A stretch of DNA of 50,380 nucleotides from Clostridium sp. MCC353 (GCF_018785315.1 NZ_WQPN01000014.1:1-50380); one strand, 5' to 3'. Counted from the stretch's first letter, positions 43,015 to 50,380 are shown. Notes: generated by a model from the sequence alone, not told the origin. Numbers and translations are program-made.

Positions 43015-43121
43015 TATGCAGCAACCGGCGAGTATGCAGCAACCGGCGAGTATGCAGCAACCGGCGAGTATGCGGCAACCGGCGAGTATGCGGCAACCGG
43101 CACTATGCGGCAACCGGCAAG
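43015..43121 (+). repeat. 18-base tandem repeat, about six copies
   Basis: The unit is TATGCAGCAACCGGCGAG. Copies 1-3 have A and copies 4-6 have G at position 6. Copy 5 is one base short (17). The array lies between the terminator above and the promoter of yaaA. Frames through it would read YAATGE or QQPASM repeats but have no ribosome binding site, so it is probably non-coding. Confidence 0.85.
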
Positions 43122-43145
43122 TATCCGACCCCAGACAGAAAATAC

Positions 43146-43174
43146 TTTTCTATCAATGGCAAATACGGTATAAT
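43146..43174 (+). promoter_or_regulatory. Promoter of yaaA
   Basis: TATAAT (43169-43174) with TTTTCT (43146-43151) 17 bases upstream. The -35 is weak. Confidence 0.45.
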
Positions 43175-43267
43175 AACAAAGGGCATGAAAAGGACAGCAG
43201 CCATCTGAACTGCTGTGCTGTAAACCATAATAAGGAACATAAGAAATACGGACTGGAGGAGACATTT

Positions 43268-44044
43268 TTGAAAATTATCATATCCCCCGCAAAAAAGATG
43301 AATGTAAAGGATGACAGCCTGGAAATAAGCGGCCTGCCCTGTTATCTGAAGGAGGCCGGGCTTCTGATGGAGTATGTCAGGGGACTGAGCTATGAAGAGG
43401 CAAAAAACATTTGGAAATGTAATGATAAAATAGCTGCCCTCAATTATGAACGTTTTGTACATATGGACTTAAAAAAACGGTTGACGCCTGCTGTTTTATC
43501 CTATGAGGGGATTCAGTATCAGCATATGGCGCCGGATGTATTCAGCCAGAAAGAGCTGGATTATGTACAGGAACATCTGTATATCCTGTCCGGCTTTTAT
43601 GGAGCCCTTTCTCCGTTAGAGGGAATTGTGCCGTACCGTCTGGAGATGCAGTCTAAAGTGGATATTTGCACAGAAGAAGGGCATTTTAGGGATCTGTATC
43701 GTTTTTGGGGCAGCAGGATTTACCGCAGGGTGACAGAAAACGACCGGGTGATTATCAATCTGGCTTCTAAGGAGTACAGCAAGGCGGTTGAAGCCTTTTT
43801 AGAGCCGGAGGACATGTTTATAAACTGTATCTTCGGCTGTATGGAGAAGGATAAAAAGGGCAAGGATAAAATAAAGGTCAAGGGAACCGAGGCTAAAATG
43901 GCCCGGGGGGAAATGGTCCGGTTTATGGCGGAACGGGAGATTGAAGAGTTGGAAGAGATTAAGGCGTTCAACCGTTTGGGCTATTCATTTTCGGAAGAAC
44001 ATTCGGACCAGACAAATTTTGTATTCATATCAGAAGGAAAATAA
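43268..44044 (+). CDS. yaaA: Peroxide stress protein YaaA
   Basis: The 258-residue protein starts KIIISPAKKM, the hallmark of the YaaA (DUF328) family, and has YEGIQYQHMAPDVFS, LYILSGFYGALSPLEGIVPYR and the ending GYSFSEEHSDQTNFVF. In E. coli YaaA lowers free iron and protects DNA during peroxide stress. TTG 43268 is the start: GGAGGA at 43256-43261 is correctly spaced. Longer frames upstream run through the tandem repeat. The bcp peroxidase follows 35 bases later, so the two form a peroxide-defence pair. Confidence 0.93.
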   Translation: MKIIISPAKKMNVKDDSLEISGLPCYLKEAGLLMEYVRGLSYEEAKNIWKCNDKIAALNYERFVHMDLKKRLTPAVLSYEGIQYQHMAPDVFSQKELDYVQEHLYILSGFYGALSPLEGIVPYRLEMQSKVDICTEEGHFRDLYRFWGSRIYRRVTENDRVIINLASKEYSKAVEAFLEPEDMFINCIFGCMEKDKKGKDKIKVKGTEAKMARGEMVRFMAEREIEELEEIKAFNRLGYSFSEEHSDQTNFVFISEGK

Positions 44045-44079
44045 GGCATTGACTGCCGTAAAAAGATAGGAGAGAGATC

Positions 44080-44541
44080 ATGTTAGAAGCAGGAGTAAAA
44101 GCGCCGGATTTTGCGTTGAATGACAAGGACGGAAAGCAAATCAGGCTTTCCGATTATCTGGGAAAGAAGGTGGTATTGTATTTTTATCCAAGGGACAATA
44201 CTCCTGGATGCACCAAAGAGGCCTGTGCATTTGCAGGCGCTTATGAGGGGTTCCGCAGCAAAGATATCGTGGTGATCGGGGTCAGCAAGGACAGCGAAGC
44301 GTCTCACAGGAAATTTGCGGAAAAATACAATCTGCCTTTCATCCTGGTATCTGACCCGCAGCTTCAGGCCATACAGGCCTATGATGTATGGCAGGAAAAA
44401 AAGCTTTACGGGAAGGTGAGCATGGGAGTTGTGCGCTCCACCTATATCATTGATGAAAATGGAGTGATTGAAAAAGTATATCCTAAAGTGAAACCGGATA
44501 CCAACGCAGGGGAAATTCTGGATTATCTCGAAAATAAATAG
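44080..44541 (+). CDS. bcp: Thioredoxin-dependent thiol peroxidase (Bcp/PrxQ)
   Basis: The 153-residue peroxiredoxin reduces hydroperoxides. The peroxidatic Cys44 lies in TPGCTKEAC and the resolving Cys49 five residues later, as in the atypical 2-Cys PrxQ type. YFYPRDNTPG and the final IIDENGVIEKVYPKVKP are family features. AGGAGAGA precedes the ATG. It is paired with yaaA, and a terminator follows after a short gap. Confidence 0.95.
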   Translation: MLEAGVKAPDFALNDKDGKQIRLSDYLGKKVVLYFYPRDNTPGCTKEACAFAGAYEGFRSKDIVVIGVSKDSEASHRKFAEKYNLPFILVSDPQLQAIQAYDVWQEKKLYGKVSMGVVRSTYIIDENGVIEKVYPKVKPDTNAGEILDYLENK

Positions 44542-44580
44542 AATGATTTGTGCAAAAAATGCTCCGGCATGAAGCATTAG
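44541..44580 (+). repeat. Truncated relic of the dispersed leader element
   Basis: The words ATTTGTGC and ATGCTCCGGCATGAAG resemble the first hairpin and the 3' end of the elements at 10281 and 48374. The inner part is missing and the GGAGGA is changed to GAAG. No gene starts directly after it. Confidence 0.4.
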
Positions 44581-44611
44581 AATTGAAACAGGATAAAGAA
44601 ACAGGACTGAA

Positions 44612-44678
44612 AAAAAGAACATTCCCGCAGGGATATCAGGGGTAGGACGCCTTGATCCCTGTGTGAATGTTTTTATTT
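44612..44678. terminator. Terminator after bcp
   Basis: AACATTC and GAATGTT close a long imperfect stem with an inner CAGGGATATCA/TGATCCCTG pairing. It is preceded by an A-run and followed by TTTTTATTTT. Confidence 0.75.
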
Positions 44679-44721
44679 TGCGTAAAAGCGGAATCAAATC
44701 TGGATCAAACGGCATTTATCT

Positions 44722-44786
44722 ATTACATAATGTAATGAATAAATGAAAAACATGCATTTGAATTATACGTACCTGTCTAATATAAT
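44722..44786 (+). promoter_or_regulatory. Promoter of the metallo-hydrolase-SLC13 operon with palindrome
   Basis: TTGAAT (44758-44763) and TATAAT (44781-44786) have 17-base spacing. ATTACATAATGTAAT (44722-44736), a near palindrome of LysR-box type, lies 22 bases upstream of the -35 box, a usual place for activation. The LysR protein encoded at 47153 is the likely binder. Confidence 0.6.
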
Positions 44787-44855
44787 AAACTTATCGATAA
44801 GGAATATGCATATCCAAAAAAGATCAAAACAAATTGCCGTCTAAAAAAGGGCAGA

Positions 44856-45734
44856 ATGCGAGGAACTATGGATTTAGAGAAATATAAAAAAAGTTATGAA
44901 GAGCTGCAGCAGATGCAGAGAACGAAAAATCTGGATTATTATGCCCATCCGTCCAGGTACTATGTAAAACCGTTCCGGATCATTGGGGACGTTTATTATA
45001 TCGGGGATCAGAAGGTCTGCTCTCATCTCATCGATACAGGCGACGGTTTGATCGTATTTGACAGCGGATTCCAGCATTCCATTCACCTGATGGTTCAGGC
45101 TGTGTGGGAGTGCGGATTTAATCCCAAGGATATTAAGTATATCATCCATTCCCATGAACATTTCGATCACATCGGAGCCGCCAATGATTTCAAGGATCTG
45201 TATGGTACGAAACTGGTGATCAGCAAGGCAGGGGCGGATGTATTCAGAAACAGACCGGAACTGGTTTATATGGACGCCTGCCCCTATCCTTATGCATCCA
45301 TATTTGAGCCGGATGTGGAATTGGAGGACGGACAGGTTTTCACCTTAGGCCATACCTCAATCCGCTGTATACATACGCCGGGACACTCCCTGGGAGTGAT
45401 GAGTTTCTTTTTCGATACGGAAGAAAACGGACAGGTTTATCATGTGGGGTATTTCGGAGGCGCGGGCTACAATACCCTTTATAAACAGGCGTTGATCCAC
45501 GATGGCCTGCCGCTGGAATGCCGCCAGCAGTTTCTGGACTCCTTAAAGAAGGTGAGAGGAGAGCAGGTGGATGTGGTTTTGGGAAATCATCCGAGACAGA
45601 ATGAAACGCTGGAGAAAAGAAAGAGGATGTTGGAAAACCCGGAAGAAAACCCGTTTTTGGATCCAGGGGAGTGGACCGGATTTATTGATACGTTAACGGA
45701 ACAGTTTAAGGCATTTATAGACGCAGGAAACTAA
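44856..45734 (+). CDS. MBL-fold metallo-hydrolase, subclass B3-like
   Basis: The 292-residue protein has the zinc motif H100-x-H102-x-D104-H105 (SHEHFDH), a third His in HTPGHSLG, and a late His in GNHPRQN. This is the ligand set of B3-type (L1-like) metallo-hydrolases. No signal peptide is present, so it acts in the cytoplasm and antibiotic hydrolysis is less likely. ATG 44856 and ATG 44868 are both possible; neither has an ideal site. An SLC13 carboxylate transporter follows 24 bases later, which suggests hydrolysis of an imported ester or lactone. Substrate unknown. Confidence 0.87.
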   Translation: MRGTMDLEKYKKSYEELQQMQRTKNLDYYAHPSRYYVKPFRIIGDVYYIGDQKVCSHLIDTGDGLIVFDSGFQHSIHLMVQAVWECGFNPKDIKYIIHSHEHFDHIGAANDFKDLYGTKLVISKAGADVFRNRPELVYMDACPYPYASIFEPDVELEDGQVFTLGHTSIRCIHTPGHSLGVMSFFFDTEENGQVYHVGYFGGAGYNTLYKQALIHDGLPLECRQQFLDSLKKVRGEQVDVVLGNHPRQNETLEKRKRMLENPEENPFLDPGEWTGFIDTLTEQFKAFIDAGN

Positions 45735-45758
45735 AAAATTATAACAGGGGGATTTATT

Positions 45759-47021
45759 ATGTCACCAATGATAGTGGCCGCCATCATACTGGCAGCAGTT
45801 GTATTTATGTTTTTCAGTCCCAGATTTCCTAATGCGGTAGTGGTTGTGATCGGTACGGTCGCCATGGCGCTGGCCGGATTTTTACCGGTGAAGACTGCAT
45901 TTAACTATTATACGTCCAGTTCCATCATTCTCATGGTAGGAATGATGATTGTGGGAGGCGGAATGTTCCATACCGGTTTTGCGGGATGGCTTGGCAGGAA
46001 GATTGTCAGCATAACGGGAAAAGGGGAAAGGAGCCTGCAGGTTGTGGCAATTGTATCCGGATGGATCATGTCATCCGTGTGCAGCGGCTCCGCATCCCTG
46101 ATGATTTTATATCCCATTTTTTGCTCCATCTGCCTGGCGGCCGGAATTTCTGTAAACAGGATTCTTCTGCCTTTATTCGCAGGTATCGGAATGGGATCAT
46201 TTATGACCCTGGCCGGTTCTGGCATGTGTTCTGCGACAGCATCTATTTTAATAGAGAGCGGATACCGGGGATGGGAATTTTTAGAGCCGGCCTGGTACGG
46301 GCTGCCCAGGGCTCTGTTTGGAATCGCCGTGTTGTTTTTCCTCATGCACAAATTCCTTCCCACAACTTATGTGGCGCCGGATGAAGCGGAGGCCGCCAAG
46401 GCTGAAAATCTGCCGAAAGAATTAAACGGAAAAATGATGGTTTCCTGCGGCATCCTGGTGCTCACCATTGGGGGTATGGTGGTGAATTCCGATCTCTGCC
46501 CCATGTATATGTGCGCGGCCATCGGAGGCGTGGCATCCGTACTTTTAGGCTGTCTGAACCAGAAACAGATGTTTGCAAGCATCAACTGGAGCACCGTATT
46601 CCTGATCGGCGGTATGACTGCGGTGGCAAAGGGAGTGGAAACCAGCGGGCTTGGAAATGCAATAGCAGAAGGCATAATGGGTCTGGCAGGCAAAAGCGCC
46701 TCGCCGTTTATGATCATTGTGGTGATCTACCTGGCAACAGCGCTGATCACCCAGTTCATGTCCAATAATGCAGCGGCTTCTCTGATGGCGCCTATCGGAA
46801 TCGCCATTGCCCAGTCCATGGGAATTGAACCATATGCGTTTGTTGCGGCTGCGCTGTTCGGAAGCGCAATCGGATGTCTTACGCCTATGGCAACTCCAAT
46901 TCTGGCATTTATTATGGAAGGCGGGCATTACAGCCCGAAAGAGATATTCAAATGGGGCCTTCTGGAATGTGCGTGCAGCATTGTGGTGGCATTTATCGTG
47001 ATACCAATCGTCTGGCTGTAA
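45759..47021 (+). CDS. SLC13/DASS family anion transporter
   Basis: The 420-residue protein has about 11-12 membrane segments. The family region is visible as QFMSNNAAASLMAPIGIAI (about 330-348), equivalent to the SNT-type motif that binds sodium and substrate. The first half has SSVCSGSASLMIL, the matching motif. Members carry di- and tricarboxylates, sulfate or related anions. AGGGGG precedes the ATG. It is the second gene of an operon with the metallo-hydrolase; a LysR regulator follows. Confidence 0.87.
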   Translation: MSPMIVAAIILAAVVFMFFSPRFPNAVVVVIGTVAMALAGFLPVKTAFNYYTSSSIILMVGMMIVGGGMFHTGFAGWLGRKIVSITGKGERSLQVVAIVSGWIMSSVCSGSASLMILYPIFCSICLAAGISVNRILLPLFAGIGMGSFMTLAGSGMCSATASILIESGYRGWEFLEPAWYGLPRALFGIAVLFFLMHKFLPTTYVAPDEAEAAKAENLPKELNGKMMVSCGILVLTIGGMVVNSDLCPMYMCAAIGGVASVLLGCLNQKQMFASINWSTVFLIGGMTAVAKGVETSGLGNAIAEGIMGLAGKSASPFMIIVVIYLATALITQFMSNNAAASLMAPIGIAIAQSMGIEPYAFVAAALFGSAIGCLTPMATPILAFIMEGGHYSPKEIFKWGLLECACSIVVAFIVIPIVWL

Positions 47022-47152
47022 ATGAAAAAATGAGTTATAATGGTATTGAGCTATGAGAAAATGAAGCAGTTCAGACGGCTGATCCTCATGAATGGAAAAA
47101 AGGTCAGGAAGCACTGGATGAACGGTTATAGTAAATACCGGGAAGGACTCAT

Positions 47153-48085
47153 ATGAACAGTAAGGATTACGCATATATCGTGGAAATTGCCAGACAGGGC
47201 AGTATATCGAAAGCGGCCGGCCGGCTTTATATCACTCAGCCGGCTCTGAGCCGCTTTTTACAGAGAACAGAAGAGGAATTGGGCACGCCCCTGTTCTATA
47301 AGGCGGGAAAACAACTGGTGCCTACCGCAGCCGGAGAGTGTTATTTGGAACATGCGGGGATTATTTTGCAGCAGAATCTGAAAATGCAGGAGGAACTGGA
47401 CCAGATCATTCATAACAACACGAATGTGATAAAAATAGGCGCATCAGGCAGCCGGGGAGAATTTTTAGCTTCCTGGCTTCTTCCTTTGTTTTACAGGAAA
47501 TACCCGGAATATCGGACGAAAGTGACATTGAATCGAAAGGAAACGCTGCTGCAGATGTTGGAAAAACATGAGCTGGATGTGATTTTTGTCAATACGGCTG
47601 CTGAACCTCTGGAACATATCTGCTGCCATATTGCCAGGGAAGATATGGTTCTGCTGGTCAATGACGGCCATTTCCTTCTCGGGGAAGCGGAGGAAAAAGA
47701 GGGCTGCCGTTATCCGTTTGTCAGAGCGGAACGCTGGAAAGACTGCCCATTTATCATACCGGCCGCCAGCATGAACACCGGCCAGTTTATGAGAAATTAT
47801 CTGAAACATTTAAAATTCAATCCGCCGGTGGTCAGTGAAATTGAGAATCTGGGGCTGATCTTTTCGGCAGTGGAAAATAAAATGGGAATTTCCATCGTGC
47901 CGTCCATGCCTCATAAATCCGTGTTCTGCAAACGCCTTCATTACCTGGCCTTAGAGGGGGAAGAAAATGGTATCTGGAATTTTTCTGCGGTGATCAGGCC
48001 GGATACGGATGTATCAAATGGAATCCAAAAGCTGATCAATACAGCAAAAGAAGTATATGCGGCCGTCGGACAGGAGAATCTGTAG
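47153..48085 (+). CDS. LysR family transcriptional regulator
   Basis: The 310-residue protein has the N-terminal helix-turn-helix (YAYIVEIARQGSISKAAGRL with YITQPALSRFLQ) and a C-terminal substrate-binding-like domain that starts about residue 92 (VIKIGASGSRGEFLAS). It is co-directional with the transporter operon, 131 bases downstream, and is likely to control it. The palindrome at 44722-44736 is a candidate target. GGAAGGA precedes the ATG. Confidence 0.93.
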   Translation: MNSKDYAYIVEIARQGSISKAAGRLYITQPALSRFLQRTEEELGTPLFYKAGKQLVPTAAGECYLEHAGIILQQNLKMQEELDQIIHNNTNVIKIGASGSRGEFLASWLLPLFYRKYPEYRTKVTLNRKETLLQMLEKHELDVIFVNTAAEPLEHICCHIAREDMVLLVNDGHFLLGEAEEKEGCRYPFVRAERWKDCPFIIPAASMNTGQFMRNYLKHLKFNPPVVSEIENLGLIFSAVENKMGISIVPSMPHKSVFCKRLHYLALEGEENGIWNFSAVIRPDTDVSNGIQKLINTAKEVYAAVGQENL

Positions 48086-48112
48086 GGGAATCCTGCTTTC
48101 CATTGAAAAAAA

Positions 48113-48300
48113 TTGATCTTTTTATAAAACCACTATATAATAATATCCGGATGAATAAAAACAGCAGAGATCAGGAGGGAGTTGAAAGCTGCTTTCTTTC
48201 ACCTGTGTGTCACGGCTGGTGGGAGGTTTGTCCCGAATAAAGGGCGTGCAGCGGGCTATGTAACCTGAATTTGAGGCAGATATACCATAAAGCGGGGCAT
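48113..48300 (+). other. Orphan promoter with leader-like sequence and no gene
   Basis: TTGATC (48113-48118) and TATAAT (48136-48141) have 17-base spacing, but the following 430 bases hold no convincing gene; a 29-codon frame at 48151 has no site. Strings such as CGGCTGGTGGGAGG and AATAAAGGGCGTGCAGCGGG loosely recall T-box stem I and antiterminator words (TGGTGCGA; AAGGGTGGNACCGCG) but do not match exactly. It may be a decayed leader. Confidence 0.3.
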
Positions 48301-48373
48301 TCAGATGGCGGAAATGAATTTTTAAATACATTTCAGTTAGAAAAATAACCCTGATAGCTTATTTTCATCATCC

Positions 48374-48570
48374 AGATTTGTGCCGGAGCCACAAATTTAA
48401 ATCGCAACTGAGGATTTGAAATCCTCAGCGCGTGTCTGTGTAACGCAATATTTTGCGTAGGGCAATATTTTGCGTAGGGCAATATTTTGCGTAGGGCAAT
48501 ATTTTGTGTAGCGCAATATTTTGCGTAACGCAGGTTTTGCATAAAAAACGCTCCGGGATGGAGGATTAAC
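48374..48570 (+). promoter_or_regulatory. Dispersed structured leader element, copy 2 (upstream of the cyclophilin gene)
   Basis: Hairpin 1 is ATTTGTG/CACAAAT (48376-48396) with a loop of exactly CCGGAGC. Hairpin 2 is CTGAGGATT/AATCCTCAG (48408-48428). The tandem repeat at 48445-48530 replaces the third stem. The end is GCTCCGG (48550-48556) then GAT and GGAGGA (48560-48565), with ATG at 48571. GCTCCGG is exactly complementary to the hairpin 1 loop, and CTCC/GGAG can alternatively hide the ribosome binding site. Helices differ in sequence from copy 1 but keep pairing. Confidence 0.6.
48445..48530 (+). repeat. 17-base tandem repeat inside the leader element, five copies
   Basis: The unit is GCAATATTTTGCGTAGG, at 48445, 48462, 48479, 48496 and 48513. 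Each unit contains GCAATATTTTGC, which can fold on itself. Copy 1 of the leader (10345-10380) has only a single related GCGTAAAATTTGCGC. Confidence 0.85.
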
Positions 48571-49221
48571 ATGAAAAAACATTTATTTTTGGCTGTGCTG
48601 GCAGCAGCTACAGTATTATCCGGATGTAAGGGTGCGGAAAAGACAGAGAACACTCCGGAACAGACCCAGACCCAGTCTCAGGCTCAGACTGAAGCGGAGG
48701 AAAGCAGCAAAGCCGGTTGGGATGGGGAAAAGCCCCAGGTGAAAATCTATGTAAAGGATTACGGAACGATCACGGTAGAGCTGGAGCCGGAAGCGGCGCC
48801 GGTCACGGTTGAGAATTTTGTAAGCCTTGCGAAAGACGGATTCTACGATGGGTTAACATTTCACAGAATTATGAGCGGATTCATGATCCAGGGCGGAGAT
48901 CCTCTTGGAACCGGAATCGGCGGTTCTGACCGGAATATAAAAGGAGAATTCACTAAAAACGGAGTGGACAACCCATTATCCCATACCAGAGGAGCCATTT
49001 CCATGGCGCGTTCCCGGGATATGGACAGCGCCAGTTCCCAGTTCTTTATCGTTCATGAAGACAGCGTTTTCCTGGACGGTGAATATGCCGCTTTCGGCTA
49101 TGTGACGGAAGGGATGGATGTGGTGGATAAGATCTGCGAATCGGTGAAGGCCGAGGATAATAATGGTACGGTGAAAAAGGAAAACCAGCCGGTTATTGAG
49201 AAGATTGAAGTTGTGGAGTAA
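48571..49221 (+). CDS. Cyclophilin-type peptidyl-prolyl isomerase lipoprotein
   Basis: The 216-residue protein has a lipoprotein signal (MKKHLFLAVLAAATV, lipobox LSGC, Cys near residue 19). A Gln/Thr/Glu-rich linker follows, and then a cyclophilin domain from about residue 50. Family motifs are FHRIMSGFMIQGGDP, ISMARSRDMDSASSQFFI and AAFGYVTEGMDVVD. The active-site Arg is in FHRI. It should assist folding of secreted proteins at the outer membrane face. A strong terminator follows. The structured leader upstream suggests translational control. Confidence 0.92.
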   Translation: MKKHLFLAVLAAATVLSGCKGAEKTENTPEQTQTQSQAQTEAEESSKAGWDGEKPQVKIYVKDYGTITVELEPEAAPVTVENFVSLAKDGFYDGLTFHRIMSGFMIQGGDPLGTGIGGSDRNIKGEFTKNGVDNPLSHTRGAISMARSRDMDSASSQFFIVHEDSVFLDGEYAAFGYVTEGMDVVDKICESVKAEDNNGTVKKENQPVIEKIEVVE

Positions 49222-49236
49222 ATGTAAAAGGATAAG

Positions 49237-49272
49237 AGCAACATGACGCACAGTTGTCATGTTGCTTCTTTT
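49237..49272 (+). terminator. Terminator of the cyclophilin gene
   Basis: AGCAACATGAC and GTCATGTTGCT pair exactly around GCACAGTT, followed by TCTTTT. Confidence 0.9.
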
Positions 49273-49348
49273 ATTATATAGAAGTACCTGGAGAGCGATT
49301 GGAAATTTGTTCCGGGATAAAATAACAGGAATTAAGGGGAAGATATCT

Positions 49349-49609
49349 ATGATTGAATCGAGATGTGGAATTTTATGCAGTGAATGCGCTTATCGTGAAC
49401 AGATGAACTGTAAAGGATGTGTAGGGATTGAGAAACCATTTTGGGGTGAAAGCTGCCCGGTAAAATCATGCTGTGAACCAAAAGGAACGGAACACTGCGG
49501 CCAGTGTAAAGAGTTTCCCTGTGATCTGCTGAATCAATTCGCCTATGATAAAGAGCAGGGAGATGATGGAAAGCGCATCAACCAGTGCAGAAGCTGGCTA
49601 AAGGAGTAG
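49349..49609 (+). CDS. DUF3795 family cysteine-rich protein
   Basis: The 86-residue protein begins MIESRCGILCSECAYREQMNC, the usual start of DUF3795 proteins. It has about ten cysteines, including CKGC, CPVKSCC and CGQCKEFPC, so it probably binds zinc or an iron-sulfur cluster. Function unknown. AAGGGGA precedes the ATG; the longer frame from 49259 starts within the preceding terminator. It is followed by a TfoX-N gene 16 bases later and forms an operon with it. Confidence 0.87.
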   Translation: MIESRCGILCSECAYREQMNCKGCVGIEKPFWGESCPVKSCCEPKGTEHCGQCKEFPCDLLNQFAYDKEQGDDGKRINQCRSWLKE

Positions 49610-49625
49610 GATATGGAGGAATTTT

Positions 49626-49949
49626 ATGGCATCGAATTTGGAATTTGTAGAATATGTCTGTGATCAGATCAGCGGAGCCGGTGAAATATCATATAAAAAA
49701 ATGTTTGGGGAATTCACTGTTTACTGTAATGGAAAAGTGATCGGCCTCATATGTGATAACCAGTTTTTCGTAAAGAAAACTGAGAAAGGCGCGTCTGTCT
49801 TACCCGGCTGTGAGGAAGAGGAACCATATAAGGGAGCGAAACCATGTTTGGTAATTGAAAGCGTGGACGACCGGGAATTGATGACAAGATTTATATCGGC
49901 AACCTATAAGGAGCTGCCGGAACCGAAACCAAAAAAGAAAAAGAAATAA
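49626..49949 (+). CDS. TfoX N-terminal domain protein
   Basis: The 107-residue protein matches the TfoX N-terminal domain: FVEYVCDQISGAGEISYKKMFGEFTVYCNGKVIGLICDNQFFVK (about 7-50) covers the core. In gammaproteobacteria TfoX regulates competence, but short single-domain forms in Firmicutes have no known role. It ends in a lysine-rich tail (KPKKKKK). AGGAGG-like GGAGGA precedes the ATG. A bidirectional terminator follows. Confidence 0.9.
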   Translation: MASNLEFVEYVCDQISGAGEISYKKMFGEFTVYCNGKVIGLICDNQFFVKKTEKGASVLPGCEEEEPYKGAKPCLVIESVDDRELMTRFISATYKELPEPKPKKKKK

Positions 49950-49998
49950 AAACCAACCGGCAGTGAGGGGGATAGAACCACTGCCGGTTGGTTTTTTA
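49947..49998. terminator. Bidirectional terminator between the TfoX-N and rubrerythrin genes
   Basis: AACCAACCGGCAGTG and CACTGCCGGTTGGTT pair exactly around AGGGGGATAGAAC, with A- and T-runs at the ends, and serve both convergent genes. Confidence 0.92.
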
Positions 49999-50038
49999 GA
50001 GTTTATTTAAGGGTAAAGTGTGGGGGAAGGAGTAAGTA

Positions 50039-50380
50039 TTAGTTGAAATATCTCTTTAACAGGCCTTCAAACGCTTTTCCATGACGGGCTTCATCTCTGG
50101 CCATCTCATGTACTGTGTCGTGGATTGCATCCAGGTTAGCGGCTTTTGCGCGTTTCGCCAGGTCAAATTTACCGGCAGTAGCTCCGTTTTCAGCGGCAAC
50201 TCTCAGCTCCAGGTTCTTCTTGGTGCTGTTTGTCACGCACTCGCCTAATAATTCAGCGAACTTGGAAGCGTGTTCAGCCTCTTCATAAGCGGCTTTTTCA
50301 TAGTATAAGCCGATTTCAGGATATCCTTCTCTGTGGGCAACTCTTGCCATAGCCAGATACATGCCGACTTCGGAACACTC
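50039..50380 (-). CDS. Rubrerythrin / NADH peroxidase-like protein, partial at window edge
   Basis: The gene runs off the right edge; 113 residues of its C-terminal part are visible, in frame to the last base. The ferritin-like iron-site motifs are present as [10 protein letters not shown] and [11 protein letters not shown] (ExxH type). The rest of the helical bundle includes [20 protein letters not shown]. In clostridia such proteins, with an N-terminal rubredoxin domain, remove peroxide using NADH via a flavoprotein. The N-terminal rubredoxin part should lie beyond the window. The stop codon TAA is at 50041-50039. Confidence 0.9.
   Translation of the reverse strand, partial: ECSEVGMYLAMARVAHREGYPEIGLYYEKAAYEEAEHASKFAELLGECVTNSTKKNLELRVAAENGATAGKFDLAKRAKAANLDAIHDTVHEMARDEARHGKAFEGLLKRYFN

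Noticed and set aside
43015-43121. Tandem array as a CRISPR
   Set aside because: Units are directly joined with no spacers, and no cas gene is present.
43015-43173. Frame of YAATGE repeats as a repetitive protein
   Set aside because: No ribosome binding site; the frame is a by-product of an 18-base tandem array.
48445-48530. 17-base array as a CRISPR
   Set aside because: No spacers between the units; it is part of a leader-like element.

Overview
The window looks like the chromosome of an anaerobic Firmicute of the Lachnospiraceae / Clostridium cluster XIVa type. The reasons are the conserved block ireB-ruvX-DUF1292-fur-RNase J-mltG-like-trmR-U32, the pair nifS-thiI, a ThiI without a rhodanese domain, pyruvate phosphate dikinase, a ferritin-like rubrerythrin protein, GGAGG-type ribosome binding sites, frequent TTG/GTG starts and TTGACA/TATAAT-type promoters. 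No rRNA, tRNA or CRISPR array was seen.

Layout. 1-1136: gene-free DNA made of three copies of a roughly 170-base repeat in alternating orientation, plus two copies of a smaller palindrome. 1137-7385: an operon of a ROK repressor, a cytoplasmic Cys-type sulfatase and a tripartite tricarboxylate transporter (tctC-tctB-tctA), ended by a terminator. A TSUP-type anion exporter follows. 8557-12880: translation and sulfur genes (prmA, rsmE, nifS, thiI). 12897-13130: a reverse-strand HPr-like protein without the catalytic histidine. 13293-21375: mtaB, then the conserved ireB to U32 block, then a YdcF-like protein. 21417-29536: M16C peptidase, era, recO, a lipoprotein, glycyl-tRNA synthetase, a MATE exporter. 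29745-32366: ppdK.

32400-33020 holds what I consider the most interesting locus: two tandem copies of a par/Fst-like type I toxin-antitoxin module. In each, a short rightward RNA and a leftward mRNA for an approximately 31-residue membrane peptide converge on one bidirectional terminator. The rightward RNA carries a direct repeat complementary to the toxin start region. The first copy looks intact; the second has lost its toxin start codon and reading frame. 33361-37458 is a leftward accessory cluster (two MGLFG proteins, two small membrane proteins, a DUF1266-like protein and a TetR regulator). A 25-base repeat at 32726 and 37706 brackets it.

37811-50380 returns to mixed core and metabolic genes: a DUF4026-like protein, an Eis-like acetyltransferase, an XRE regulator with a palindrome in the divergent promoter, a single NuoE-like protein, an amino-acid-dehydrogenase-like protein, yaaA, bcp, a metallo-hydrolase with an SLC13 transporter and a LysR regulator, a cyclophilin lipoprotein, DUF3795 and TfoX-N proteins, and a partial rubrerythrin gene at the right edge.

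A second notable element is a dispersed leader-like repeat upstream of nifS (10281-10401) and of the cyclophilin gene (48374-48570). Both copies can fold so that the Shine-Dalgarno sequence is sequestered. Both also offer an alternative pairing with the loop of an upstream hairpin, and the helices differ in sequence while pairing is kept.
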